A stretch of DNA of 64,000 bases from Larus michahellis. Its lineage: Eukaryota > Chordata > Aves > Charadriiformes > Laridae. The notes under the pieces are model-generated. The model was given only the letters and a program-made list of their open reading frames with translations. It made no database searches and was not told where the DNA came from. The stretch spans positions 1,302,001-1,366,000 of the forward strand of contig NC_133918.1 of the NCBI RefSeq assembly GCF_964199755.1, given 5' to 3'. Numbering within the stretch: the first letter of the stretch is position 1; the number at the start of each line of letters is the position of its first letter. The position numbers were made by a program, and so were the translations under genes. Positions 1 to 12,236 of the stretch are shown piece by piece.

Positions 1-170
1 GGGGGGCCCTGGCCCCTACCAGGGGGGTTATGGAAGGGCCATACCTGTACCCGGGGGGTTATGGGGAGGTCTGTGAATGTACTGTGGGGGTTGGGGGTGG
101 CCTGGCACGTACCGACGGGGGTTATGAGGGGGCCCGGGCACGTACCGGGGGGCCGCCGGGGCCGGGGCCG
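1..170. repeat. Degenerate GC-rich tandem repeat at window edge
   Basis: A phrase of the type GTACCNGGGGGGTTATG recurs about four times (near 15, 48, 110 and 145), interrupted by diverged spacer. It is a decayed minisatellite running into the CpG-rich promoter to its right. No coding sense is evident. Confidence 0.6.
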
Positions 171-179
171 GGGCCGTCG

Positions 180-480
180 TGGGCCCGCACTCAGCGGGGG
201 CCGCCGCCGCCATGCTGCCGCACGCGGGGATGACGCCGGGGGCCGGGCGGGCCACGTGACGGGGGCGCGTGTGCGGGGCGGGTATAAAAGGCCCGGCGGC
301 GGCGAGGCCGCCTCAGAGCGGCGGCGGGGCCGGGGTTTGTGTGTGCCCGGGCCGGGGGCGGCGGCGGCGGCGGCCGGGCGGGCTGTGTGAGGGGTCGCAG
401 CGCCGCTGAGGTCAGTGTCCGTCCGGCTGTGGGAGGCTCTGAGCGCTCTGCGGGGGAGCCGGGCCTGTGGGCTGGGGGCG
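180..480 (+). promoter_or_regulatory. TATA-containing CpG-island promoter with first exon of an unidentified gene
   Basis: A CpG-rich block contains an E-box/USF-like CACGTGAC at about 252-259 and a good TATA box (TATAAAA, 283-289) on the plus strand, which predicts transcription starting near 313. A plausible splice donor (GAG|GTCAGT) lies at 410/411, so a short non-coding first exon of roughly 100 bases is suggested. I could not find a convincing second exon in 411-1900, so the product is unknown. It could also be a non-coding transcript. The basis is motif reading only. Confidence 0.45.
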
Positions 481-1920
481 GCCCTCAGGAAGGGCCTGGC
501 CGTGGGGGCAGGACCCCCGGGGGAGGGGCTGTCCGTGTGGGGAGGGGCGGCCGGTGTGTGGGCCTTGCAGGAGCGAGAGGTGTCGTCCCGTTTTGGGGCA
601 CCTCCTGGGTGCTGACCTGTGAGGCGTTCGGGATGAGCAGCAGCTGCTGTGCCGGGGGAGCAGGGCTCATCCTGGCTCGAGGGACAGAACAACCCCCCTA
701 GAGGCCCCCATCTGGTGACCTCTGAGGGGTTCTGTGCTTTGGGGCTTTGGCTCTTCTGCCTCCTGCTGGCTGTCAGCTGGAGAAGGTGGAGCTCTCTGCA
801 GAGATGCAGGGCGCTTGGTGTGGGCTTTTTTAATGTGGGGTTTTTTGAAGCAGTAAATGCAAGGCCTGGTTGCTCAGGGCTCAGCCATCTCCCATTGCAC
901 AGAGGTGTAAATCTGCTTGAAGCTGTCCCGTGGGCAGAATTCTGTTGTGGCTGCTCCGGCAACAGGGTTTTCCACATTACCCTTTGGAAGCGTTTTCAAG
1001 CTCAGCCCAGCTGAGGTGTGAGAGGGCTTTGTGTTTTGGCTGCTGGTGGCCCATGGGAGGAACTGTTTTTTGCTCCTCCTTTGGTGCAGGCCGTTGTGCC
1101 TTCTTCCTGCTGTGGGCAGGCTGCGGGATGGACGGAGGAGCCGTGGGACAAAGCTCCCTTGTCTCTGGGGGCTGGGGTCGTTCTCTGGCGTGGGCTGTAG
1201 CCAGCACATAACTCACTGCAGATCTTTGGTGCTGCCACACGTTCCTGGTGGGTGTATTAAGGAGGCTGTGCTGCTAATGCAGCGAGCAAGGGCTGGTGCT
1301 CATGAGAGTGGCCGGAGTGCAAAGTCTGTCCTTGTGTTTGGTGTGTGGGTGGGAGTTCAGACTGAAAGACAGAGTGATGTGACAAGTGTGGGGTGTTTGG
1401 TGTGAGATGGCACTCGCTGACCTCTGCTTCATCCCCTCTAGCTGCCACATCTTCCCCATGTGTTTGGGACCCTGGTTGCAGCCTCTCCAGCTCCATAGTC
1501 ATAGAATCAGGTCATACGGAGGTTGGAAGCGTGTCCAGGGGGGCGAGGAGCTGTGAATCCTGTGTTGTGGCTGCCTGAGCTGGATGGCTTTCATGGGCGA
1601 GTATAGTGCTTGGATTGCCAGAGCTGTCGCTTCAACATCCTTCAGCAGCACTAAAGCAGCTTTGAAGAAAACCACTACCCAAGAACTCGCTGGGAAAGGC
1701 CAAGTCAGGAAGAAAAGAAAGGCTGATTGCAGGAGAGTGTTATGTGTATACAGGGAGAACTAAATCAGAAAAAGTTGAGCTGCTTGAACGTCCAAGTTAA
1801 ACAAGGGACAGGTATGAATGAAAATCCCCCTTCAGCGGGGCTGTGGCACCTGGTGGGGGCTGATTCCTGCTGCCCACCGCGCTCCCTCCCCTCCCACACA
1901 GGCACGGAGCGGGGCTGGAG
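481..1920. other. No recognised gene (481-1920)
   Basis: Unique-looking sequence with only short open frames that resemble no family I know. A small CR1-like scrap (TCATAGAATCAGGTCATACG region) lies near 1497-1535 in minus orientation. It may be intron of the transcript starting near 313. Confidence 0.5.
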
Positions 1921-2336
1921 AAACAACTTTTAATGGAAAAACACGAGAGAAACAGTCCTAACAAAGCCACTCTAAGCCCCCCTCCCCTAATCACATCCCT
2001 CCCCCCCCCCACCCCCAAATACACTACCCCCCCCCCAAATACATGCCGCTCCCCTAAACGCATCCCTCCCACCCCCACCTACACTGCCCGCTACAACTTG
2101 TAATGGAAAAACATGAGAGAAAAGGCCCTATCGAAGCTACTCTACCCCCCTTCCCCTAAACACATCCCCCCCATCCCTCAAAATGCACTACCCCCCTTGA
2201 AATGCATCCCCCTCCCATAAACACATCCACCACTCCCCCAGATACAGTCCCCTCCCTTAAATTGGCCCCCTATCCCCTAAATACAACCCTCCCCCCAAAT
2301 GCACACCCCCCCCCGCTCCCCATCATCTCCATCTCC
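1921..2336 (-). other. C-rich 3' untranslated region of the PRR22-like gene, with an internal duplication
   Basis: The plus strand is very C-rich (many runs of 5-10 C). A segment of about 170 bases is duplicated: the phrase AATGGAAAAACA(C/T)GAGAG occurs at about 1932 and 2102. On the minus strand an ATTAAA polyadenylation-type hexamer lies at 1934-1929, so transcripts from the gene ending at 2337 probably stop close to 1915. Assignment as 3'UTR is inferred from position and orientation. Confidence 0.5.
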
Positions 2337-5300
2337 TCACGGGGGGGCTCTCTTCTCCCCGGCCACCCCTGGTCTGCCTGCCAGAGCCCTGCACGTGCTG
2401 GGTGGTGGTGGCGGGGGGCTTGTCCCCCGCTTTGTCCCCCGCCTTTCTGCCATGGCGGGCTGGGCCGGCAGCAGCTCCACCCCCGCGTCCCCCCACGGCT
2501 CCTGGGACTCCGTCCCGTAGAGGAATTCTTCCAGTACGCGGATGGCCTCCAGGGTTTCCTCCACGCTCTTGTCCTCAAAAGGCACCTTCTGGGGCACTGC
2601 AAGGTGGCCGTCCGCGTCCCCGAGGGCTTGGCTGTGGGGGACAGCCAAGGGGCTGCTGGGGATGTCACTCTCCCAGGAGATGTTGCTGTCAGAGGAGTTG
2701 TCGCTGCTCCAGGAGGTGTTGCTCTTTTGGGAGATGATGTTGCGCTCTGACATGTCGCTCTTTGGGGAGAAGTTGCGGTCTAGGGAGATGTCGCGCTGTG
2801 AGGAGATGTTGCGCTCTGGGGAGAAGTTGTGCTCAGAGGAGATGTCGTTCTCTGGTGAAATGTCACTCTTTGGGAAGAAGTTGCACTCGGGGGAGATGTC
2901 ACGCTCTGGGGAGTTGTGCTCTGAGGAGACGGTCTCAAAGGAGGTGTTGCTCTCTGGGGAGATGCTGAACGCAGACAAGATGTCGCTCTTTGGGGGGATG
3001 TCGCTCTTTGGGGAGATGTCACGTTCTGAGGGGATGTCGCTCTTTGTGTTGCTGATGTTGCTCAAGGGGATGTCAGTGCCCAGGGGTGTTTGCCGGGGGG
3101 AGACCCTGCTGGAGCTGTTGGTCTCTGACGAGCATTCCTCGGTGTTCTCAAAGCCAGGGATGGATTTTGGCAGCTCGATGGGTACTGGGGCCACCGCTCT
3201 CCCCTCTCTGCCGATGCCACTGGGTTCCCCTGGCATGGTGACGCTGATGTCAGGGTCGTGGCCAACCTCCACCATGTCCGGGCAGGAAACAAAGAGCCTG
3301 AGGGCCTCTTGGAGGAGCATCTCCTCAGACACTTCAAAGTTGGCATATGGCTTGCTGGGAGCTTCTTTGTGGCAGGCAGCAATGGGTCTGGGGGGGACAT
3401 GGGTGCCCTGGGGGACGCAGCTGGCAGGGGGTGTCCCCGCAGAGGTGGCCGTGCTGGAGATGTTGGTGCCTGCAGGCTGTTGCTTGAGGTGCTGGCGGCT
3501 GGGGATGGAGGTGAGCAGCAGCAGGGGGTCTGTGGGCACCGCTGTGCCCTGGTGGCCGTAGGCTGGGTGGTTCATCACTTGGGGCGGTGGGTGTTGTCCC
3601 TGGGGGGTGCCAGGGGCTGCCCAGGCCGGGATGGTCTCGCAGCCCCCGGGGCCCCCCAGGGCAGTGCCCGGTGGAGCAGTGGCGCCATGGCCGAGGGTGG
3701 TGGTGGCTGTCACAGGCACGTTGTTAACTGTCCACTCGATGTGGAAGAATCGCGGGTCGAAGCAGCATCCACATGGGGCCCTCTGCATCCCTGTGTGGGT
3801 GGGAGGGAGCCGTGCTGGGCCGGGGACACCCTCTGGGGTACCTGCCGAGCCGGCCCCCATGGCCAATGTCCCGGCTCTGGGCCAGGCCCCTGGGGGAGCT
3901 TGTGGCTGGCGGTCACCTCCTGTGCCCTTGGCCACAAGAAGTGGCCCCAGGTATTGGGGAAATTCCCTGGAATTGGGTTTCACTGGGCAGGCGGGGGCAG
4001 TGTGATGCTCAGCCAGGCTTGCTGAGCCCCCATGCCAAAACTGCCGGGGTGGGGACAGGGGAGGTGGGAGGCTGAATGTGACCATGGAGAGGGGTGGCGG
4101 GACACTGAAGGTGACCAGGGTTCTTGGGCCAGGGGTGCCATACCTGGTGGTGGGGCCGCCCCCACTGGGGGTGCCCAGGCTGCAGGGAATGGCTGCTGCT
4201 GCTCGGGCGGTGCGAACAGGGTGGCTGCGCCTGGAAGAGAGACAGGAGCCATGGCCGGTGGTCACTGCCTGCGTTCTTGGCCCCAAGAGGTGGCCCCAGG
4301 TATTGGGGAAATTCTCTGGAAATAACGGTTTCCCGAGCAGGCGAGGGCAGGGATGATCAGCAGGGCTTGCTGAGCCCCTGTGCCAAAACTGCCAGGGGGA
4401 AAACAGGGGAGGTGGGATGGTGAAGGTGACCATGGAGAGGGGAAGTGGGAGGCTGAATGTGACCAGGGTTCTGACACGAAGGTGTTGGAGTGGCAGAGGG
4501 AACAGGGGTGCCATACCTGGTTGTGGGGCCTGTGCGGCTGCCCCCACTGGGGGTGCCCAGGCTGTAGGGAAGATGAGCTGCTGCCCAGGTGGTGGGACCA
4601 GGGTGGCTGCGCCTGGAAGAGAGACAGGAGCCATGGCCGGTGGTCACCTCCTGCACTCTTGGCCCAAAGAAGTGGCCCCAAGTATTGGGGAAATTCCCTG
4701 GAAATTGGGATTCACTGGGCAGGCGAGGGCAGGGACACTCAGCTGGGCTTGCTGAGCCCCTGTGCCAAAACTGCCAGGGTGGGGAACAGGGGAGGTGTGA
4801 TGGTGAAGGTGGCCAGGGAGAAGGGAGGTGGAACGCTGAAGATGAGCAGGGTTCTCAGAGAGGAAGGTGTTGGGGTGGCAGAGGGGACAGGGGTGCCATA
4901 CCTGGTTGTGGGGCCTGTGGGGCCGCCCCCACTGGGGGTGCCCAGGCTGTGGGGAGTGGCTGCTGCTGCCCGGGTGGTGGGACGAGGGTGGCTGCGCCTG
5001 GAAGAGAGACAGGAGCCATGGCCAGCGGTCACCTCCTGCGCTGTTGGCCGCAAGAGGTAGCCCCAAGTATTGGGGAAATTCTCAGGAACTGGGATTCACT
5101 GGGCAGGCGAGGGCAGGGACACTCAGCCGGGCTTGCTGAGCCCCCATCCCAGAACTGCCAAGGGGAAAACAGGGGAGGTGGGATGGTGAAGGTGATGATG
5201 GAGAGGGGAGGGGGAGGCTGAATGTGACCAGGGTTCTGACACGAAGGTGTCAGGGTGGCAGAGGGGACAGGGGTGCCATACCTGGTTGTGGGGCCTGTGG

Positions 5301-6339
5301 GGCCGCCCCCACTGGGGGTGCCCAGGCTGTGGGGAAGATGAGCTGCTGCCCGGGTGGTGGGACGAGGGTGGCTGCGCCTGGAAGAGAGACAGGAGCCATG
5401 GCCGGCAGTCACTGCCTGTGCTCTTGGCCCCGAGAGGTGTCCCCAGGTATTGGGGAAATTCTCTGGAAATTCGGTTTCCCGGGCAGGCGAGGGCAGGGAC
5501 GCTCAGCCGGGCTTGCTGAGCCCCTGTGCCAAAACTGCCAGGAGGGAGACAGGGGAGGTGGGATGGTGAAGGTGACCGTGGAGAGGGGTGGTGGGAGGCT
5601 GAAGGTGGCCAAGGTTCTCAGACACGAAGGTGTTGGAGTGGCAGAGGGGACAGGGGTGTCATACCTGGTTGTGGGGCCTGTGTGGCTTCCCCTGCTGGGG
5701 GTGCCCAGGCTGTGGGGAGTGGCTGCTGCTGCCCGGGTGGTGGGACGAGGGTGGCTGCGCCTGGAAGAGAGACAGGAGCCATGGCCGGTGGTCACCTCCT
5801 GCGCTGTCGGCCGCAAGAGGTAGCCCCAAGTATTGGGGAAATTCTCAGGAACTGGGATTCACTGGGCAGGCGAGGGCAGGGACACTCAGCCGGGCTTGCT
5901 GAGCCCCTGTGCCAAAACTGCCAGGAGGGAGACAGGGGAGGTGGGATGGTGAAGGTGACCATGGAGAGGGGAGGTGGAACGCTGAAGGTGACCAGGGTTT
6001 TTGGACATGAAGGTGTCAGGGTGCCAGAGGGGACAGGGGTGCCATACCTGGTTGTGGGGCCTGTGGCGCTGCCCCCACTGGGAGTGCCCAGGCTGTGGGC
6101 AATGGCTGCTGCTGCCCGGGTGGTGGGACGAGGGTGGCTGCGCCTGGAAGAGAGACAGGAGCCATGGCCGGTGGTCACCTCCTGCGCTCTTGGCCCTGAG
6201 AGCGTCTGCGGGCTGCGGGTTGGGGTCGTTCCCTGCCTTGGGGGTAGAAGGTTTGTGGGAGCGCAAATGCCTGAAGGTTCTGGGGCGCCGGGGGGGCATG
6301 GGGGCCGCGCTGGGGGAGCTGTCGAGGTGGCAGCGCCAT
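2337..6339 (-). CDS. PRR22: Proline-rich protein 22-like, with six tandemly duplicated exons
   Basis: Model (minus): exons 6237-6339, 6048-6143, 5665-5760, 5282-5377, 4902-4997, 4517-4612, 4144-4230, 2337-3790; 707 codons plus TGA. The last exon opens with APCGCCFDPRFFHIEW (about residues 228-243), close to the APCGCFFDPR..RIEW block I recall from human PRR22, and has a later VLLEDAMKLF-like helix (EEMLLQEALRLF). Function is unknown in any species as far as I know. The six middle exons are near-copies of one phase-1/phase-1 exon, so all six can be included without changing frame. Each is bounded by CTTCCAG and GTATGG. The ATG at 6339 has a strong context (ACCATGG). The first intron would need a GC donor (CAAG|GCAGGG), which is the weakest part of the model. 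A Ser/Asp/Ile 7-residue repeat fills the middle of the last exon. Confidence 0.72.
2690..3075 (-). repeat. 21-bp coding repeat in the last PRR22 exon
   Basis: On the plus strand a unit of about 21 bases (GAGATGTCGCTCTTTGGGG-like) repeats with substitutions for nearly 400 bases. Translated on the minus strand it gives a heptad of the form S-P-[EK]-x-[DN]-I-S about 15-18 times. The frame stays open throughout, so the array varies in whole codons and is probably tolerated as a disordered, Ser/Asp-rich segment. Confidence 0.75.
3855..6200 (-). repeat. Tandem array of ~380-bp units, each carrying one PRR22 exon plus intron
   Basis: Six full units plus a seventh exon-less partial unit (about 3855-4140). 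Exon starts on the plus strand at 4144, 4517, 4902, 5282, 5665 and 6048 give periods of 373, 385, 380, 383 and 383. Intron sequence is as similar between units as exon sequence (for example AAAACTGCCAGG and TATTGGGGAAATTC recur in every unit), so the array is a recent segmental duplication and not ancient repeat evolution. Confidence 0.92.
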
Positions 6340-9300
6340 GGTCAGTCCCCTCAGTCTCTCCGCTGCTAAGGACTCTTTGGCGTCTCCAGGATGGAATGTT
6401 GGGGCTCCCTGTGCTCCGCCCCCTCCCAACGGCCCCCCCAACAGCCCCCCCAGCTCCTGCTGGGGAGGGAAGGGGCTCGGGGGGGCTGGGTGTCCCCAGC
6501 CCCTACCAGGGGCTCTGTGTGCAAGTGCTTTTTGCTTTCAACAGTATTTTTCAGGGGGCGAAAGGACCAAGTTGGTTCAGCCGAGCTTTGTGGGGACAGA
6601 GCTGCACCCGCAGCCTCCTTGTGCCACACGGCAAATGCCTCTGTGACTGTCGCCTGTGCTGCGCTGCCTGGAGTGACGCAGAGACAGGAACAAGGACCTG
6701 GAGGGTGCGAGGGAAGGTCACGCAGCATCCCTCGGTGGCACACTCCCCTGCCCAGCCCTCCCTCAAATCCTGCTCTCGGGTCTTTTAGTCTCCTCATTGG
6801 GAAACAAGCAGCTCTGGGTCCCCCTCGGAGGGGGCTGTAGTTCCCCTGGGTGTGTGACACCGGGAGGAGACGGTACCCACCACTGCGTGCTCCCAGAAAA
6901 GGCCGGGATTCTGCACAACATCCCATGACGAGATGCTGGGTCTCTTTGTGCTCTGCAGGACCCCAGGGACTGGGTTAGTTCATCCCCTCCTGGCACTGGG
7001 GAGGATTTGGCACTACCGAGGACACCCCAGTAGGAACAGAGGCCTCTCGCTCCCGCTACGGGAACAGCGTGTGGCGTGGGGGAGCCAGGACAACTGCCGT
7101 GAGCTGGAGGCCAGAGATCCCTCCTGGCCTGTATCCTGTTCATTAAACAGATTGCTCTCTGTTAGCGAGGCACCTCTGGCTGCAAGATCGCGTGAGACCA
7201 TCTGCTGTGTAACTTGTGGCAGGGACCAATGCTGGGGGCGTGAAGGCAACTTCTGAAAACGTAAAACTTTTATTTCATTTCAGAGCGCAGCTGAACAACC
7301 CCGTTCCTTGACACGCATCGTCCTAATGCCTCCTCAGCCCTATCTGTAGGAATTTGCCGTGTGTTTAGGCAGGCAGGTGAAGTTGGTAGCTACGGCACCC
7401 AGCAGCAGCTCACTAGAAGAAAGAAAAGAACAAAAACAAAACAAAAAAAGCCAAGGAGAGGTTTGTGTCCAGTACAATAGAGCCACCTGTACACTCTTGC
7501 GTCGCCCTGTGGCTCTACAGCGAAGGTGATGGCAGTCAGATGTGTCAAACCAAGCCTCTACCCTCCTGAAAATTCAGGGCTGCTGCACAAAACCACCTCC
7601 GGTGCTGAGCTTTGACCTGCCCCTGTCATGATATAATGACAGCCTGCGGAGGCATAATTTAGCCCTGACCTGAAGACGTTTGCTTTAAGGTTAAAAAGTC
7701 CTCCCAGCTAAACTTTATCCAACAGCAGCAACGAAAAAATCAACTTGTCCGGTGTTCATTTGGCTTTCTCTCATTAAGGAAGCCATGCAGGATCCCAGCC
7801 CGTAGGGTCCATCCTTGCTTTATCCACTGCAAGGTTTAATTGGTTTCATGGCACTGGATCCCAACAAGGATTTAAAATGATCCGGTTGCTAACAGACCTG
7901 GTTGCTTTAACCCTGAACCCCAGCACTGGAGGGACGCAGCCTCCCGATAAGGACAATGCCCCTATTGCTGGGCAGTCACCCAGAACCGATGCCAAAAGGG
8001 GTTCTGAAGTTTGGTGACCTGAAGACCAGCCTCACCCCTGGCAATGCCATGCCGAAAGTCAGCAGGAGCCACTGAAAAGCTCCTCCCCACCTCTCGCCGT
8101 GCCTGTGCAGAGCCAAAACCCTGCCAGTGCCAGAAAGCATTAAGGGCAGATCCTAAAATGATGGAAGCCAGTTCCATTGGGATCAGATCTGTCCTTGCTT
8201 AAGGCTTCAGCTATTTCACCCTCTGGAACACACATTGTATTTTCAGTGCAGAGCCATTTTCTTTACAGTCAAGGAGGCTTAACTTATTTCCTGGAGGCTG
8301 CTTCAACACAGCATCACGACAACTTTCCCTAAGACATGTCAGAGAGAGAGTAGCCCAGCAGGGCACAGAACGGCACAGCAGGAGCCTGGATCTACAGCCC
8401 AAAAGCAGAAATGGAGTGTGCTCAGAGAACCCTGCTCCTGGTTAGCGTCTCCTTCAAATGAGAGTTAAGGAATAAACCTAAATTGCTTTGAAATGTTGAG
8501 CTCTTAACGGCTATAAATGTCTGTTACCTGGCACTGTAAAGACCACAGGTTACAAAGCTTCGTGCAGCCTAATGCGGGCGGGTTCCGCTTGGAAAATGAC
8601 ATTTAAGAATTCGGATCCCACTCGATGTACTGGTAATGTGGTTTCAGGCAGCTGTTGCCAGCACTGACCAAAGGGATGAGGATTGGCAAAACCAGAGAAG
8701 GCCGTAGCCATGCTCTATTTCTGCTAGTCTCTGTTTCCGTGAGACGGGAAATAGCAGCTGGCTGCTCCAGCTCTCCTTTTAGCTGCCTTTGAGCTTGCGA
8801 AGTCATTTCAAGGCAGTGCCTGAGGACTCGTAGGTGTGGAGAAAAACAGTTTCCTGGAAAACGCTCAGCTCTCCTAACCTGGGGATGGGCACCGCTTCCT
8901 GCTTGGCATCTGCACGGGCCCGGCAGGGTGGGACTGTGCGGGCAGAGCCCGGAGGGACGTGATGCTGAAAGCCTGAGACATCCCACCGCTGCGCTCTCCT
9001 CTGTTGCTCCCTACGACTGTCCTGGGATGAAGAGCGTGTCATGAGAGAGGTCAGCTCGTCTCGCTTTGCAGCGGGCACGGGACGACCTGCTGAAGCAGAT
9101 ACAGGGACTGAGCCAGCTCTTTGTGGCAACTTCAAGCTCAGTTAAAACCTCGAAGTGAAGCCCTGGTTAACCCTCGCTGCTTCCTTACGACCTCTCTAAC
9201 CGATGGGAAAGCGTCATCACCTTCTCTCTGGAGGCTGCACGCAGGCACAGGGACTTTGTGGGGCTCATTTGGGATTTGTCTCAGAGGAAGCTCCTGTGCA

Positions 9301-11275
9301 GAAATCTTTGGGTAGTTTAGTGCCCATGAGTTACTTTGTGCTGCACGAGATTCCTTACCCAAAGAATCTTATTCTTCCCCAAGCCGGCATTGCAGTAACG
9401 TGGGAGTAGAAGAGAGCAGGGGACTGATGTTGTAAGACAAACCACTGCTAAACACAGCCTTTTCTTGGGGTAATTAGTCAGGGAGGGTATTAAGCCCAAC
9501 TAGGCAGGTCTGACAGGGCAAATGGGTCATGTCCATTTATAACTGTCCTAAATCCCTTCCTTGTGCTGAAGCTGTTTGGTTCAGAATGGCGGGTGGCTGG
9601 AGTCTCATGCTCAAGGCTCAGTGCCGCCTCTTGGCTCAAGCAGGAAAGGTGGTGAATTATTACTGGGGTCATACTGGGCTTGGTGGTTTGTGACTGCAGG
9701 TGCTGGAGCCATCAGCAGAGAGGACGAGCGAGGGAACCTGTTGGCAGAGAGGGGCTGCTGCAGGAGGCAGAGCCATTTCCTCCACGTCAGGTATGGTGAG
9801 TTCCCCCTTTGCCTGCAAGAAACCTGGTTCCTCTAAGCTTCCCCACTCCCGTCCCGCCCATCGTCCCTCAGACATTTCTTTGTGTTGAAATTATCCTAGT
9901 GACTTTTCCCTCGGGGGATTAAGGACGGGAATACGCTGGGGACTCATTGCCCAGATAACCCAACGCTTGAAGCGTGTTCTGTAGAAGAGAAAATGATGAG
10001 TGGCCTGGCCCCTGTGTCTGCTCATCAGCACGCAAGAGGCTCCATCTTCTGTACCCGTGTTCTGCAGTGTGTGTGAATTCTGTGTTTGCATAAATTCAGG
10101 ACTACTGCACACTTTTTTGCTTCCCAGGATGAACGTTGGAAGGGCTGTCAGCGAGGCAGCAGCGTGTCCTGACTTGCTGTGCAGAGAAAGCAAGGCATAG
10201 CTCACTCGTTCAGCAGAAAGAAGTCTGTGTCTCTATAATTAGTCATTAGTCTCAGTTCCCCTCGCAGCGGCAGTAAAGCTACAGAAAATGAGCTTCAGCT
10301 GATTTTAGCACAGGTATGTGAAAATAGCTTTAAACTGTATGGCCGAAAGCCTGAGGTTTCTCTGTTTTTTCTCAGTGCATCAGAGCAGTACTTGTGCAAA
10401 TTTAGCCTTTAGTGTTTGCAGAATATCAAGTTCTTACGTGAACAGTAGGAAATATAAAATAATCATGGCCAAATTAAGAACTGTCACAAGCCGTGACAGC
10501 TTGTCATCTCCAGAGGAAAAAATTTCATAAGAGTAAATAATGATGAAAATAGTAAAAATAGTAACAGAGAGTGATAAAAATAATAAACACGGCTTTTATT
10601 GCCATGGGGATGGGAGCGCAGGGGTTAACAGTGTCTTCAGCTGGCAAAGTGACCTTTGTGAAGTGACCAGCTGTCTGTGCCCTTGCTGTGGGTGAGGAGC
10701 ATCCCCAGGGATCACCCGGGGAATGGCTAATACACTGCAAATTGCTCCTGGCTCACTGCTCCCCGCTTTCCTGGGCATAGAAATCCTCGGGCAGCTATTT
10801 CCTGCTGTCACACAGCGTGATGATGGGAGCTGTGTCTTGCACTGATGCTGAAGATCAGTTTTTAAATCAATGCAAAATTAACGTTTTTGCAGCGCACACT
10901 GGGTCTGCAACTCCAGCAGGGTAAAGCAAATGAATTATAGCGGTGTTGAACTACTCAGTGGGCACTTTTAAGGCCAGTTTTCTTCCTATGATGAAACGAG
11001 AACTTACATCAATCAGCCCTTTGAGTATGGACAGCACTATTGGGGCAAAATAGGTCATTTTAGAAGGATTTCCAGGAGAAGCGTCCATTAGCCAATAACC
11101 AATAACTCAAAATACAGCAGGGTAAACTGATCTAAGCCTGGATGCCATGGTCCCGTGTCTTCCCTGCTCCCACCTTCCCGTCCTCTGCCTGTGGTGCTAA
11201 TGTGGCACTGCAGCAAGTTTGGGGACCTGGGAAATTGGGATTTGGCGGGGAGGGGGGACAGATTTGTTTTCAGCT
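6340..11275. other. No recognised gene (6340-11275)
   Basis: Contains the presumed PRR22 5' flank, then about 5 kb of moderately AT-rich sequence. Only short, unconvincing open frames occur on either strand. The right part (10.3-10.6 kb) is AT-rich. The missing first exon of the Pinhead-type gene could lie here, but no signal-peptide exon could be picked with confidence. Confidence 0.5.
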
Positions 11276-11277
11276 CC

Positions 11278-12236
11278 AGCAGCTCCATGACCATTTGTTT
11301 AATATCTTTATCAATGATCTGGATCAGGAGATTGAGTGCACCCTCAGCAAGTTTGCAGATGACACCAAACTAGGTGGGAGCGTTGATCTGCTGGAGGGTA
11401 GGAAGGCTCTACAGAGGGACCTGGACAGGCTGGATCCATGGGCCAAGGCCAACTGTGTGAGGTTTAATAAGGCCAAGTGCCGGGTCCTGCATTTCGGTCA
11501 CAACAACCCCAAGCGATGCTACAGGCTTGGGGCAGAGTGGCTGGAAAGCTGCCCAGCAGAACAGGACCTGGGGGTGCCGGTGGACGGCCAGCTTAACATG
11601 AGCCAGCAGTGTGCCCAGGTGGCCAAGAAGGCCAACAGCATCCTGGCTTGTGTCAGGAATAGCGTGGCCAGCAGGAGCAGGGAAGTGCTGGTGCCTCTGT
11701 GCTCGGCGCTGGTGAGGCCTCACCTCGAGTGCTGCGTTCAGTTCTGGGCCCCTCTGTACAAGAGGGACATTGAGGTGCTGGAGCGTGTCCAGAGGAGAGC
11801 TGCCAGGCTGGGGAGGGGTCTGGAGACCAGGGCATGTGAGGAGAGGCTGAGGGAGCTGGGCATGTTTAGGCTGGAGAAGAGGAGGCTGAGGGGAGACCTC
11901 CTTGCCCTCTACAACTCCCTGAAAGGAGGGTGCAGAGAGGTGGGTGTTGGGCTCTTCTCCCAGGGGAATAATGACAGGACCAGAGGAAATGGTCTGAAGC
12001 TGCGGCAGGGGAGGTTTAGATTAGATATCAGGAAGAATGACTTTACTGACAGAGTGGTCAGGCACTGAACAGCCTGCCCAGGGAGGGGGTTGAGTCACCA
12101 TCCCTCGAGGTGTTTAAGAAACGTCCAGATGTGGCACTTCAGGGCATGCTCTAGTGGCACAGATTGGAGGGGGTTTGGTTGGACTCGATGATCTCAAAGG
12201 TCCTTTGCAACCATGAAGATTCTATGATTCTATGAC
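11278..12236 (+). mobile_element. CR1 LINE, 5'-truncated, with open C-terminal reverse transcriptase frame
   Basis: A frame from about 11280 to 12068 encodes the RT C-terminal half. It includes the catalytic FADDTKLGG block near 11356-11382 and the downstream CR1 region ([36 protein letters not shown]). The element ends with the CR1 3' tail repeat (GATTCTATGATTCTATGA, about 12217-12235). It is 5'-truncated, as most CR1 copies are. It lies upstream of the Pinhead-type exons in the same orientation. Confidence 0.95.

Noticed and set aside
1584-1763. Small plus-strand frame starting MAFMGEYSAWIARAV
   Set aside because: About 59 codons, Lys-rich, but no homology recognised and no upstream splice link to the promoter at 283 could be shown.
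2337-4634. Single 765-codon minus-strand open frame read as one uninterrupted protein
   Set aside because: Its upstream third runs through intron sequence of the 380-bp array. CTTCCAG and GTATGG borders around each repeat exon and the phase pattern support a spliced gene.
4380-6788. Long plus-strand open frames across the PRR22 array (up to 420 codons)
   Set aside because: They are antisense shadows of a repeat whose composition lacks stops; they read through introns and exons alike and show no family similarity.
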